Shown here piece by piece: positions 55,118-63,896 of a stretch of DNA of 64,000 nucleotides. The DNA is taken from contig DATGIF010000008.1 in the NCBI GenBank assembly GCA_035295845.1, positions 62,001-126,000 of the forward strand. Direction: 5' to 3'. This DNA comes from Palsa-892 sp035295845 (GTDB lineage Bacteria > Pseudomonadota > Alphaproteobacteria > Rhizobiales > Xanthobacteraceae). The position numbers and the translations under genes are program-made. The notes beneath the pieces were generated by a model. It saw nothing but the letters and a program-made list of their open reading frames with translations, was not told the origin of the DNA and did no database searches. Position 1 is the first letter of the stretch. Each line of letters starts with the position of its first letter.

Positions 55118-55932
55118 AGTTCAAAAGCCGCGATCACCGGCACGTGGTCGGATGGCTGTTTCCAGTTGCGCGCGGCGCGGATGACGCTGATTTCGCGCGC
55201 GGCATTGCCGAGGGCGGGGCTTGCCCAGATGTGATCGAGCCGGCGGCCGCGATCGGACGCTTCCCAGTCGGCGGCGCGGTAGCTCCACCAGGTGTAAAGC
55301 TTTTCGGAAGCCGGAACGAAAGCGCGCATGACATCGATCCAGCCGCCGGCTTCTTGAAAGGCCGTGAATTTCTCGATCTCGATCGGCGTGTGGCTGACGA
55401 CGGAGAGGAGCTGCTTGTGGCTCCAGACGTCGTGCTCGAGCGGCGCCACGTTCAAATCGCCGACGAGAATCGAGCGCGCGCCGTTTTTCGCGTCGCTGGT
55501 GACGGCATGCGCGGCGAGCTCGTCAAGGAAGGCGAGCTTGTGCTCGAACTTCTCGTTCAGTTCGGGATCGGGAATGTCGCCGCCGGCAGGCACATAGAAA
55601 TTATGAATCGTAATCGGCTGCGAAAAACCCGCCGCGGCCCCGAGTTCGATGGCGAGATGCCGGCAGTCGTCCTTGCGGCAGAATTTTTCCCGCTGCGCGG
55701 TTTCGATCGGATGCCGCGAGACCGTGGCGACGCCGTGATAACCTTTTTGGCCGTAGATCTCGACATGCGGATAGCCCGCCTCCACGAACGCCTTGCGCGG
55801 AAATTTGTCGTCGGGGCATTTCGTTTCCTGCAGGCAAAGCACGTCCGGGGCGTAACGCTTGAGAAAGCGTTTCACCAAGGGCAGCCGCAACCGCACGGAA
55901 TTGATGTTCCATGTGGCGAGGACAAAGCGCAT
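55114..55932 (-). CDS. xth: Exodeoxyribonuclease III
   Basis: AP endonuclease / 3'-5' exonuclease for base-excision repair. The 272-residue EEP-fold protein shows LATWNINSVRLRL, CLQETKCPDDKFP with the metal-binding Glu, GYHGVATVSR, VGDLNVAPLEHDVW and the final RLDHIWAS and SDHVPVIAAFEL catalytic His/Asp motifs. ATG 55932 is preferred; the frame is open back to 56082 inside lolA. Confidence 0.96.
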   Translation of the reverse strand: MRFVLATWNINSVRLRLPLVKRFLKRYAPDVLCLQETKCPDDKFPRKAFVEAGYPHVEIYGQKGYHGVATVSRHPIETAQREKFCRKDDCRHLAIELGAAAGFSQPITIHNFYVPAGGDIPDPELNEKFEHKLAFLDELAAHAVTSDAKNGARSILVGDLNVAPLEHDVWSHKQLLSVVSHTPIEIEKFTAFQEAGGWIDVMRAFVPASEKLYTWWSYRAADWEASDRGRRLDHIWASPALGNAAREISVIRAARNWKQPSDHVPVIAAFEL

Positions 55933-55964
55933 GGATTGTCGGGACAGGAAAGAAAGCAGAAGCG

Positions 55965-56621
55965 CTATTGCAGCATGCGCTCGAAATTGATCTTGAAAAG
56001 CTGCGGGTCCGGTTTTTGTTTCGTATCGAGATCGGAAACCGCGACGGTGGTGTCGTAACCCTGCGGGTCGGTCACCGTCCACTGCTTGAGCTGCATGTCC
56101 TTCTTGCCGAACATGATCATCAAGCGATTGGTGCCGGCGATGATATTCTTTTCCTCGATCACGACGGTGACGAACAGATCGTCCTGATAGATGCCGACGA
56201 CGTTGGTGTCCTTCAGGAGGTCAAGCTTGTCGGAGAGGAGAAATTTCAAGGGCGTCTGCGACAGCGGATAGATGTCCTGCGTCACCAGCTTGCGGTCGCG
56301 CACCGCGACCGATTCGCCGTTCGAGATCAATTCGATGTTGCTCGGCGGGTCGTACTCGAAGCGGATCTTGCCCGGCTTCTGCATGTAGAACTGGCCCTCG
56401 GACTTGCCGCCGTCGGGCCCGACCTGAACGAATTTGCCGACGAGCGTGGTGACCGAGTTGAAATAGGTGTTGACCTTCTCGAGGAGGGCGAGCTGATCGC
56501 GCTCGAACACCGCCGCCGGCGGCTTTGGCGGCATCTCCTGCGTCGGCGGCGTGGCGATGGCCGCGGTCGCAACAAAAGCGGCGATGGCCGCCAACTGAAG
56601 GCTTTTGAACACGCTGGTCAT
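55965..56621 (-). CDS. lolA: Outer-membrane lipoprotein carrier protein LolA
   Basis: Periplasmic carrier that takes lipoproteins from LolCDE to the outer membrane. The 218-residue protein has a signal peptide (about 1-23) and the LolA fold: LVGKFVQVGPDGGKSEGQFYMQKPGKIRFEYDPP (family 'GxFxQ...G.f.i.rPg..Rw.Y' pattern) and LKFLLSDKLDL. It is downstream of ftsK (69-bp gap) and upstream of xth, a conserved ftsK-lolA-xth order. Confidence 0.93.
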   Translation of the reverse strand: MTSVFKSLQLAAIAAFVATAAIATPPTQEMPPKPPAAVFERDQLALLEKVNTYFNSVTTLVGKFVQVGPDGGKSEGQFYMQKPGKIRFEYDPPSNIELISNGESVAVRDRKLVTQDIYPLSQTPLKFLLSDKLDLLKDTNVVGIYQDDLFVTVVIEEKNIIAGTNRLMIMFGKKDMQLKQWTVTDPQGYDTTVAVSDLDTKQKPDPQLFKINFERMLQ

Positions 56622-56690
56622 GGTTCCCCTGCCGATCGCGACTCGGCTAACGGCAACTTATGGCGATTTGGCGGCCCCAGGACCCCTCGG

Positions 56691-59072
56691 TCAATAGGGT
56701 TCGTTCGCACCTTCGACGAGGATCTCGCGTTTGCCCGCATGATTGGCAGGACCCACGATTCCCTCTTTTTCCATCCGCTCGATGATGGTGGCGGCGCGGT
56801 TATAGCCGATCTGCAAGCGGCGCTGGACGTAGCTCGTCGAGGCCTTGCGGTCGCGGAGCACGATTTGCACGGCCTGTTTGTAAAGATCGGCGCCACCCTC
56901 CTCGCCGAAGGCGCCGTTGTCGAAGACGGCGCCGTTCTCGCCTTCTTCCTCTTCGGCGGTGACGGCCTCGAGATATTCCGGCGCGCCCTGCTCCTTCAAA
57001 TGCGCGACGACGTGCTCGACCTCGCGGTCGGAAACAAAGGGGCCGTGCACGCGGCTGATACGGCCGCCGCCGGCCATGTAGAGCATGTCGCCCTGGCCGA
57101 GGAGTTGTTCCGCGCCCTGCTCGCCGAGGATCGTGCGGCTGTCGATCTTGGAGGTGACCTGGAAGGAGACGCGGGTCGGGAAATTTGCCTTGATCGTGCC
57201 GGTGATCACGTCGACCGAGGGCCGCTGCGTCGCCATGACGAGATGGATGCCGGCGGCGCGCGCCATCTGCGCGAGCCGCTGGATCGCGCCCTCGATGTCC
57301 TTGCCCGCGACCATCATGAGGTCGGCCATCTCGTCGACCACCACGACGACGAAGGGAAGCGGATCGAGCTCCATGTCCTGGCGCTCGTAAACCGCCTCGC
57401 CCGTTTCCTTGTCGAAGCCGGTCTGCACCGTGCGGGTGATCGACTGGCCCTTTTCGCGCGCCTCGGCGACGCGGGCGTTGTAGCCGTCGATGTTGCGCAC
57501 GCCGACCTTCGACATTTTCTTGTAGCGCTCTTCCATCTCGCGCACCGTCCATTTGAGCGCGATGATCGCCTTCTTCGGATCGGTGACGACGGGGGCGAGA
57601 AGATGCGGAATGCCGTCATAGACGGAAAGCTCGAGCATCTTCGGGTCGATGAGGATGAGCCGGCACTCCTCCGGCCGCAGCCGGTAGAGGAGCGACAGAA
57701 TCATGGTGTTGATCGCGACCGACTTGCCGGAGCCGGTGGTGCCGGCGATCAAAAGATGCGGCATGCGCGCGAGATCCACAATCACCGGATCGCCGCCGAT
57801 GGTCTTGCCGAGGCAAAGCGGCAGGCTCGCATTCGCCTGGGTGAATTCGCGCGCGGCGAGAAGTTCGCGCAGCACGACCTTCTCGCGCTTCGGATTGGGC
57901 AATTCGATGCCGATGGCGTTGCGGCCGGGAACGACGGCGACGCGCGCGGACACCGCGCTCATCGAGCGCGCGATATCGTCGGCAAGCCCGATCACCCGCG
58001 AGGATTTGATGCCGGGCGCGGGCTCGAGTTCGTAGAGCGTGACGACGGGGCCCGGGCTCGCATTGACGATTTCGCCGCGCACGCCGAAATCCTCGAGCAC
58101 GTTTTCGAGCATTTCGGCGTTTTCCTCGAGGATGGAAGCGGAAAGAGCGGGCGCGCGCTCCTTCGGGGCCGCGGCCAGCAAATCGAGCGGCGGCAGTTCG
58201 TAGCGGCCGCGCGGCGCGCGGCGTTTTTTCGGAGCCGGCGGCATGCGCGGCGCGCGGCGGCGCGGTTCTGGCTCGTCGCGATCGAAATCCGCGTCATCGG
58301 CATCGAGCATCGGCTCGCGCCGCGCCGTTCGCATGGGCAAATCCTCCTCGTCGCGCCCGAGCATCTCCTTGAAGAGGGAGCGCAGGCCGCCGCGCTGGCT
58401 GCCGAAGAGCCGCGCCTTGAAAGCGAGCAGGCCGTGGGTCAGCGCGCCGAGCGAAACCACGACTTTCCCCGGCGCGTCGTCATCGGTTTCCGGCTCGGGT
58501 TCCGCCGTGAAGCCAAGGCCGAGTGCGACGGCGAGCGGAGCGATGGCAAGGAGCGCGAATAAAGCGGCAAGCACCAGCCGGTTCGGAAAAGGAAGCGCGC
58601 CGCCGAAGACAAGGGTCGGAAGGCCGAGCAGGAGGTCGCCGGAAATCCCGCCCAATCCGGTGGAAAGCGGCCAGTTCAGCGTCGACTTGATGCAGGCGGC
58701 AAGGCCCGTGGCGAAAACGACGCTCAGGAACCAGGCGACCAGCCTGATCCTGATCCGCTTCAGCGGCCGGTGCGTGAGGATGCGCCAGCCCCAGACGCCG
58801 AGCGGCAAAATGAAGACGACCGCGGCAAGGCCGATCAACTGCATCAGGAAATCGGCGAAGATCGCGCCGGGGCGGCCCAGGAGATTGCGTGTCGGGCCAT
58901 CGCTCGCGAGATTGAAACTCGGATCGAGCGCCGACCAGCTCGCCAGCGCCACGGCGGCGGCGGCGGCGATCAGGATCAGCGCCAGCCCGCTGAGTTCGGC
59001 GAGTCGCCGGTGCAAGGCGCCGGCAAGCCCGTCCGACCACGAACCGGCGCGGGAAGAAACGGAACTGGGCAT
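56691..59072 (-). CDS. ftsK: DNA translocase FtsK
   Basis: Septal DNA pump coordinating chromosome segregation with division. The 793-residue protein has 4-5 N-terminal membrane helices (about residues 25-185). An acidic/basic linker follows, then the motor domain with Walker A IAGTTGSGKSVAINTM, FVVVVVDEMADLMM and RPSVDVITGTIKANFP. The C-terminal gamma winged helix (TSYVQRRLQIGYNRAATIIERME) reads KOPS. ATG 59072 is chosen; the frame runs further up without conservation. The linker is shorter than in E. coli, as usual in alphaproteobacteria. Confidence 0.96.
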   Translation of the reverse strand: MPSSVSSRAGSWSDGLAGALHRRLAELSGLALILIAAAAAVALASWSALDPSFNLASDGPTRNLLGRPGAIFADFLMQLIGLAAVVFILPLGVWGWRILTHRPLKRIRIRLVAWFLSVVFATGLAACIKSTLNWPLSTGLGGISGDLLLGLPTLVFGGALPFPNRLVLAALFALLAIAPLAVALGLGFTAEPEPETDDDAPGKVVVSLGALTHGLLAFKARLFGSQRGGLRSLFKEMLGRDEEDLPMRTARREPMLDADDADFDRDEPEPRRRAPRMPPAPKKRRAPRGRYELPPLDLLAAAPKERAPALSASILEENAEMLENVLEDFGVRGEIVNASPGPVVTLYELEPAPGIKSSRVIGLADDIARSMSAVSARVAVVPGRNAIGIELPNPKREKVVLRELLAAREFTQANASLPLCLGKTIGGDPVIVDLARMPHLLIAGTTGSGKSVAINTMILSLLYRLRPEECRLILIDPKMLELSVYDGIPHLLAPVVTDPKKAIIALKWTVREMEERYKKMSKVGVRNIDGYNARVAEAREKGQSITRTVQTGFDKETGEAVYERQDMELDPLPFVVVVVDEMADLMMVAGKDIEGAIQRLAQMARAAGIHLVMATQRPSVDVITGTIKANFPTRVSFQVTSKIDSRTILGEQGAEQLLGQGDMLYMAGGGRISRVHGPFVSDREVEHVVAHLKEQGAPEYLEAVTAEEEEGENGAVFDNGAFGEEGGADLYKQAVQIVLRDRKASTSYVQRRLQIGYNRAATIIERMEKEGIVGPANHAGKREILVEGANEPY

Positions 59073-59163
59073 TCGGCACACTCTCGAAAGGGCGCGGCGG
59101 CTCGTGGACCTTAGGAAGAAGCTGGTTAAGGGCTCGTTAACCATCGGCCTTGCGGCAAAGAAG

Positions 59164-59187
59164 AAGGCCCCGGCGAACCGGGGCCTT
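59164..59187 (-). terminator. Intrinsic terminator of glnK-amtB
   Basis: AAGGCCCCGG and CCGGGGCCTT form a perfect 10-bp stem around a CGAA loop. Read on the minus strand it is followed by CTTCTTT, giving a GC-rich hairpin with a short U-rich tail 35 bp past the amtB stop and 92 bp before the ftsK start. Confidence 0.75.
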
Positions 59188-59221
59188 CCATTATCAGGAC
59201 CGTACTGCGCCGAGGCGCGGC

Positions 59222-60667
59222 CTACATATTGTAGGCGCGCTCGCCGTGATCGGAGACGTCGAGACCTTCGCGCTCCTTGTCCGGGGCCGGGCGCAAGCCG
59301 ACGATGATGTCGACGATCTTCCACAGGATCGCCGAACCGATGCCCGACCATAGCAACGTGACGCTCACGTCCCAGCATTGGGCGATCATCTGCGCCGTCA
59401 TGTCGTAATCGGCGACCTTGTTCACCGTGTAGTCGAAGATGCCGGTGCCGCCCAGCGACGGATTGACGAGAATGCCGGTGCCGAGCGCGCCGACAATGCC
59501 GCCGATGCAGTGGACGCCGAAGACATCGAGCGCGTCGTCATACTTGAAGACGTTCTTCACCGTCGTGCAGAAGAAGAAGCAGACGAAGCCTGCGACGATG
59601 CCGAGCACGAGCGAGCCCATGGAGCCGGCAAAGCCCGAGGCGGGCGTCACGGCGACGAGGCCGGCCACCGCGCCCGAGATCGCGCCGAGCATGGTTGGTT
59701 TGCCCTTCACGATCCACTCGATGAACATCCATGCCATCGCGCAGGAAGCGGTGGCGATGAAGGTGTTGAGGAAGGCCACCACCGCCGAGCCCGCGGCCTC
59801 GAGGTTCGATCCGGCGTTGAAGCCGAACCAGCCGAACCACAAGAGGCAGGCGCCGATGAAGCTCATCACCAGCGAATGCGGCGCCATCACATCGCGGCCG
59901 AAGCCGATGCGCTTGCCGACGATCAAGCAGCCGACGAAGCCGGCGATGCCGGAGTTGATGTGCACGACCGAGCCGCCGGCGAAGTCGATGGCGCCTTTCT
60001 TGTAAAGGAAGCCGCCATCCGCAAGCACGGCATCGAGCGCTTCCTGCGCCTTTTGCTTGGCGGCGGGATCGGTCGCGGCGGCAAGGGCCTTGGCGGCGGC
60101 GTCAATGGCGTCGGGTCCTGACCAGTACCAGACCATGTGCGCGATCGGGAAATAGACGAAGGTGATCCACAGCGGCATGAACAACGCAATCGCCGCGAAT
60201 TTCGTGCGTTCGGCGACCGAGCCGAGAATGAGCGCCGCGGTGATCGCCGCGAAGGTCATCTGGAACATCACATAGACGCCTTCGGGGATCGCGACGCCGA
60301 CCGTGAAGGTCGCGGCCGGGGTGTCGGGGGTGATCCCGGCGAGGAACGCCTTCGACAGGCCGCCGATGAAATCGTTCGGGCCGCCGGTGAAGGCGAGGCT
60401 GTAGCCGTAGAGCACCCAGATCAGGAGCACGATGCATTCGGTGTAGAACACCTGTAACAGCATCGAGAGCATGTTCTTCGACCGCACGAGGCCGCCATAG
60501 AACAGCGCAAGACCCGGAACGGTCATGCAGAGGACGAGGACGGTCGCGGTCATCATCCAGGTGGTATCGCCCTTGTTGATGGTCGGGTCGGCGAACGCCG
60601 GCCCCGCAGCCACCATCGCTGCGATGAAAGCGGGCACGCCCGCGCGCAGCCAGTTCTTGTTCGTCAT
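59222..60667 (-). CDS. amtB: Ammonium transporter AmtB
   Basis: Trimeric ammonium channel of the inner membrane. The 481-residue protein has a cleaved signal (ending GPAFA), 11 membrane helices, the Phe-gate/S1 region, and the conserved DFAGGSVVHINSGIAGFVGCLIVGKR and FGVHCIGGIVGALGTGIL with the pore His pair. ATG 60667 with GGAG upstream matches the family; an upstream frame to 60724 runs into glnK. It is 40 bp downstream of glnK, whose product blocks the channel when nitrogen is plentiful. Confidence 0.97.
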   Translation of the reverse strand: MTNKNWLRAGVPAFIAAMVAAGPAFADPTINKGDTTWMMTATVLVLCMTVPGLALFYGGLVRSKNMLSMLLQVFYTECIVLLIWVLYGYSLAFTGGPNDFIGGLSKAFLAGITPDTPAATFTVGVAIPEGVYVMFQMTFAAITAALILGSVAERTKFAAIALFMPLWITFVYFPIAHMVWYWSGPDAIDAAAKALAAATDPAAKQKAQEALDAVLADGGFLYKKGAIDFAGGSVVHINSGIAGFVGCLIVGKRIGFGRDVMAPHSLVMSFIGACLLWFGWFGFNAGSNLEAAGSAVVAFLNTFIATASCAMAWMFIEWIVKGKPTMLGAISGAVAGLVAVTPASGFAGSMGSLVLGIVAGFVCFFFCTTVKNVFKYDDALDVFGVHCIGGIVGALGTGILVNPSLGGTGIFDYTVNKVADYDMTAQMIAQCWDVSVTLLWSGIGSAILWKIVDIIVGLRPAPDKEREGLDVSDHGERAYNM

Positions 60668-60707
60668 GGGTTGAAGCTCCGTAGCTGGAATGAGGTCGGT
60701 GTTCGGT

Positions 60708-61046
60708 TCAGAGCGCATCGGCATCGGTTTCGCCGGTGCGGATGCGGACAGCCTGGTCGATCGGGTAGACGAAAATCTTTCCGTCGCCGATCTGGCCGGT
60801 CTTGGCCGCGCCGGTGATCGCCGCGATCACCTTCTTCACTTGGTCGGTGGCGACTGCGACCTCGATCTTCAGCTTCGGCAGAAAGTTCACGGCGTATTCG
60901 GCGCCGCGATAGATTTCGGTGTGCCCCTTCTGTCTTCCGTAGCCTTTGACTTCGGTGACGGTCAGTCCGTGGATGCCGATGCCGGTAAGGGCGTCGCGCA
61001 CCTCCTCCAGCTTGAACGGCTTGATGATGGCCATGACGATCTTCAT
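60708..61046 (-). CDS. glnK: Nitrogen regulatory PII protein GlnK
   Basis: Signal-transduction protein sensing 2-oxoglutarate and ATP/ADP. The 112-residue protein has MKIVMAIIKPFKLEEVRDAL, the T-loop with Tyr51 (uridylylation site) in HTEIYRGAEY, and the B-loop TGAAKTGQIGDGKIFV. Linkage to amtB supports GlnK rather than GlnB. A sigma54-like promoter and an NtrC-type site lie upstream. Confidence 0.97.
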   Translation of the reverse strand: MKIVMAIIKPFKLEEVRDALTGIGIHGLTVTEVKGYGRQKGHTEIYRGAEYAVNFLPKLKIEVAVATDQVKKVIAAITGAAKTGQIGDGKIFVYPIDQAVRIRTGETDADAL

Positions 61047-61166
61047 GTGGCTCCTATCCCCGCATTGGCCCCTTCGCGGCGAAGCCGCTTTCGGGCGTTT
61101 ATGATCGGGTCCAGTGCGAGAAGCAGGCCACTCCCGCCGCTCGCATCGAACCAGCGCAGAAGAGAA

Positions 61167-61182
61167 TCAAACCCCGTGCCAA
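61167..61182 (-). promoter_or_regulatory. Sigma54-like promoter of glnK-amtB
   Basis: Minus strand TTGGCACGGGGTTTGA matches the consensus YTGGCACG-N4-TTGC except for the last base (GA instead of GC at -12). It is about 120 bp upstream of glnK. Confidence 0.55.
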
Positions 61183-61274
61183 CTTGTCGCACCGCCGATT
61201 AGGCGATTGAAGAATCAGCGGTTTTTCAGCTGCGGTCAGTATGCCTGCGACGGACCCCGGCTTTCGGTGCAGCG

Positions 61275-61289
61275 GCACGGCGTCCGTGC
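61275..61289. promoter_or_regulatory. NtrC-type binding site
   Basis: GCAC-N7-GTGC (15 bp), the core of the NtrC enhancer consensus, about 95 bp upstream of the sigma54-like promoter. The spacing suits activation by phosphorylated NtrC through DNA looping. Confidence 0.55.
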
Positions 61290-61360
61290 TTAGTTTTTAG
61301 GCTACAGGCAAAGACGCCGGTTGCAAATCTGACCGCTTTTTGAGCAGCAGGTTTTCGGCC

Positions 61361-62227
61361 TCAGCTTTCTTCCTTGCGCTCGCGAATGAGTCCTTCCTGG
61401 ACCACTGAGGCGACGAGCGTTCCGTCTTTCGAAAAGATCAATCCGCGCGATAGCCCGCGGGCGCCGGAAGCGTTCGGCGTGTCCTGGGCATAGAGCAGCC
61501 ACTCATCGGCGCGGAACGGGCGATGAAACCACAGCGCATGATCGAGGCTCGCGGCCTGGATCGTTTTTTGAAAAACCGTGCGGCCGTGCGGAATGAGCGA
61601 AGTGTCGAGGAGCGTCATGTCGGAGGCATAGGCGAGCACGCATTGGTGGATCGCCGGATCGTCGGGAAGCGGCGCGGTGGCCCGGATCCACACGTGAAAA
61701 TGCGGGTCGCGGTGCTCGCGCGACAGATAACGGCTGTATTCCACCGGCCGCAGCTCGATCGGCCGCTCCTGCTCGTAGTAACGGCGCACGGGCGCCGGCA
61801 TCATCGGCATGACTTTTTCCCGGATCTGCTGCTCGCTCGGCAATTCCTCCGGCCCCGGCACCTTCGGCATCTCGGCCTGATGCGAGAAGCCGGGCTCGTC
61901 GCGGTGGAATGAAACCGACATCGAGAAGATCGCCTGCCCGTGCTGGATCGCCACCACGCGCCGCGTGGTGAAGCTCTTGCCGTCGCGGATGCGGTCGACT
62001 TCGTAAATGATCGGCACTTTTGGATCGCCGCCGAGGAGAAAGTAGGCGTGCATCGAATGCGCGGGCCGCGCCTCCACCGTGCGGGTGGCGGCGACGAGCG
62101 CCTGGCCGATCACCTGGCCGCCGAAGACGCGCTGCCAGTTCGATTGCGGGCTGAGCCCTCGAAAGAGGTTCACTTCCAGCGGCTCGAGATCGAGCAATTC
62201 CAGCAGACTTTTGACGGCTTTCGACAT
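61361..62227 (-). CDS. tesB: Acyl-CoA thioesterase II
   Basis: Double-hotdog thioesterase hydrolysing medium and long acyl-CoA. The 288-residue protein shows LFRGLSPQSNWQRVFGGQVIGQAL, HSMHAYFLLGGDPKVPIIYEV, FTTRRVVAIQHGQAIFSM, the second-domain SDMTLLDTSL and SLDHALWFHRPFRADEWLLY. ATG 62227 follows a GGGGG ribosome-binding site. Divergent from ubiH; in the same direction as glnK. Confidence 0.96.
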   Translation of the reverse strand: MSKAVKSLLELLDLEPLEVNLFRGLSPQSNWQRVFGGQVIGQALVAATRTVEARPAHSMHAYFLLGGDPKVPIIYEVDRIRDGKSFTTRRVVAIQHGQAIFSMSVSFHRDEPGFSHQAEMPKVPGPEELPSEQQIREKVMPMMPAPVRRYYEQERPIELRPVEYSRYLSREHRDPHFHVWIRATAPLPDDPAIHQCVLAYASDMTLLDTSLIPHGRTVFQKTIQAASLDHALWFHRPFRADEWLLYAQDTPNASGARGLSRGLIFSKDGTLVASVVQEGLIRERKEES

Positions 62228-62321
62228 ATTGCCCCCGGCAAACAGGATTGACCCTCTCGCTACGGGACAGTCAAGCGCGAGCCCATTCGTGCTAAAACCG
62301 TGCGCGAAACAGGCAAAGCGA

Positions 62322-63551
62322 ATGGACGCGTCGAACCAGCGGCTAGACGTACTGATCGCGGGCGCCGGCATTGCCGGGCTCGCGCTCGCCACGGCGCTCG
62401 TGCGCGCGCTCAAGCCGGGTTTCTCGATCGCGGTCTGCGATCCGGCGCTGGCGAAAGAACCCGCGCGCGACGAGCGCGTTTCCGCGATTGCGCCGGCGGC
62501 GCGCCAGATCCTCGAAGCTTTGGGCGTTTGGGAAAAGCTCGCCGCGAATGCGCAGCCGGTCCGCGCGATGGAAATCACCGACAGCCATCTCGAAGATGCG
62601 GTGCGCCAGCCTTTTCTGCATTTCGACGCGGCGGCGGATGCAGGCGCGCCGCTCGCGCATATTGCCGAGCATCGCGAACTCGCGATCGCCTTGCGGGAAG
62701 CGGCGGCGAAGGCCGGTGTTCGCTTGCTGGCGAGCAAGACCGAAAGCTTTGCGCCGCTCGATGGCGGGCTCGACGTTCGGCTGGAAGACGGCGCGTCGTT
62801 CGCTGTGCGCCTGTTGGTTGCCGCCGATGGCGCGAAATCGAAATTGCGCGCGACGGCGGGCATTCGCATGGTTTCATGGGATTACGGCCAATCGGGAATC
62901 GTCGCCACGATCGGCCATGAGCGCGACCACGAAGGCCGCGCCGTGCAGCATTTTCTTCCCGTTGGGACCTTCGCGATCCTGCCTTTGACCGGCAGGCGGT
63001 CGTCGATCGTGTGGGCGGAAAAGAGCGGCGAGGCGGAACGGCTGGTCGCGCTCGCGCCCGCGGAATTCAAGGAAGAATTGATCCGCCGTTTTGGCCTGAA
63101 GCTCGGCGAGATCGAGTTCTTCTCGCCGCCGCGCGCCTATCCGCTGTCGTTCGCCGTTGCCCGGCGCTTTGTTGGCGAGCGCCTGGCGCTGGTCGGCGAC
63201 GCCGCCCATGTCATTCATCCGCTGGCGGGGCAGGGGCTCAATCTCGGCCTTCGCGACGTGGCGGCACTCGCCGAATGCGTCGCCGACGCCGCGCGTCTCG
63301 GCCTCGATCCGGGCGCGCCCGACGTGCTCGCGCGCTATGAGCGCTGGCGGCGCCTCGACACGATGATGATGGCGGGCGCGAGCGACGGGCTGAACCGGCT
63401 TTTCTCGAATCGCTCCGATGCGCTGCGCGTTGCGCGCGACGTCGGGCTCGGTATCGTTGAGCGGACGCCGGCGCTGAAACGATATTTTTCGCGCGAGGCC
63501 GCGGGCGAGACCGGCGAGATGCCGAAGCTCATGCGCGGCGAGGGGCTTTAG
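62322..63551 (+). CDS. UbiH/UbiF/COQ6 family FAD-dependent ubiquinone hydroxylase
   Basis: Flavin monooxygenase adding a ring hydroxyl in ubiquinone synthesis. The 409-residue protein has the FAD-binding GAGIAGLALATAL near residues 14-26, RVSAIAPAARQILEALGVW, the DG motif LLVAADGAKSKLR and GDAAHVIHPLAGQGLNLGLRD. Which ring position it hydroxylates cannot be told by eye; alphaproteobacteria often have one or two enzymes of broad specificity. ATG 62322 is favoured over the open frame from 62079. Confidence 0.92.
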   Translation: MDASNQRLDVLIAGAGIAGLALATALVRALKPGFSIAVCDPALAKEPARDERVSAIAPAARQILEALGVWEKLAANAQPVRAMEITDSHLEDAVRQPFLHFDAAADAGAPLAHIAEHRELAIALREAAAKAGVRLLASKTESFAPLDGGLDVRLEDGASFAVRLLVAADGAKSKLRATAGIRMVSWDYGQSGIVATIGHERDHEGRAVQHFLPVGTFAILPLTGRRSSIVWAEKSGEAERLVALAPAEFKEELIRRFGLKLGEIEFFSPPRAYPLSFAVARRFVGERLALVGDAAHVIHPLAGQGLNLGLRDVAALAECVADAARLGLDPGAPDVLARYERWRRLDTMMMAGASDGLNRLFSNRSDALRVARDVGLGIVERTPALKRYFSREAAGETGEMPKLMRGEGL

Positions 63552-63563
63552 ATCGCGTTGTCG

Positions 63564-63647
63564 TGCCCGGCTTTATGCCGGGCATCCACGTCTTTGCTGA
63601 GAAACCAAGAAGTAAGACGTGGATGGCCGGAACAAGTCCGGCCATGA
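63564..63647. repeat. Compound palindromic repeat (REP-like) between convergent genes
   Basis: Three nested stems: TGCCCGGC/GCCGGGCA (63564-63584), ATCCACGTCTT with AAGACGTGGAT, and GGCCGGA/TCCGGCC (about 63626-63644). It fills the gap between the ubiH and Trm112-like stop codons and probably acts as a bidirectional terminator. Repeats of this sequence type are common in Bradyrhizobium-related genomes. Confidence 0.75.
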
Positions 63648-63651
63648 CGCA

Positions 63652-63837
63652 TCAACTAATCTTCCGCGCTTCCTCCGGCAACATGATCGGAATGCCGTCG
63701 CGGATGGGGTAGGCGAGTTTCGCCGCGCGCGAGATCAATTCCTGTTTCTCGCGGTCGTATTCGAGCGGCCCCTTGGTCACCGGACAGACCAGGATTTCCA
63801 GAAGCTTCGGGTCGATCGCGGCGGGGTTGTTGCTCAT
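63652..63837 (-). CDS. Trm112/UPF0434 family small protein
   Basis: A 61-residue protein, KLLEILVCPVTKGPLEYDREKQELIS, then KLAYPIRDGIPIMLPEEAR. These are the YcaR/Trm112 signatures. Only one Cys of the usual zinc-binding set remains, so zinc binding is doubtful. In eukaryotes Trm112 activates methyltransferases; the bacterial role is unclear. It is usually beside the LON-domain gene that follows. Confidence 0.92.
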   Translation of the reverse strand: MSNNPAAIDPKLLEILVCPVTKGPLEYDREKQELISRAAKLAYPIRDGIPIMLPEEARKIS

Positions 63838-63864
63838 GACTGTCTTATTCGACTTTCTTCGCTG

Positions 63865-63891
63865 TCATGCCCGGCATAAGCCCGGGCATGA
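63865..63891. repeat. REP-like hairpin
   Basis: TCATGCCCGG and CCGGGCATGA form a perfect 10-bp stem with a 7-nt loop, between the LON-domain gene (stop at 63897) and the Trm112-like gene. Related in sequence to the first stem of the repeat at 63564. Confidence 0.7.
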
Positions 63892-63896
63892 CGGGA

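Larger units (their letters stand above)
61047..61360 (-). promoter_or_regulatory. glnK-tesB intergenic region (regulatory)
   Basis: A 314-bp gap between tesB (3' end) and glnK (5' end) on the same strand. It contains a sigma54-like promoter and an upstream NtrC-type palindrome, listed separately. No small gene is apparent in it. Confidence 0.6.
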
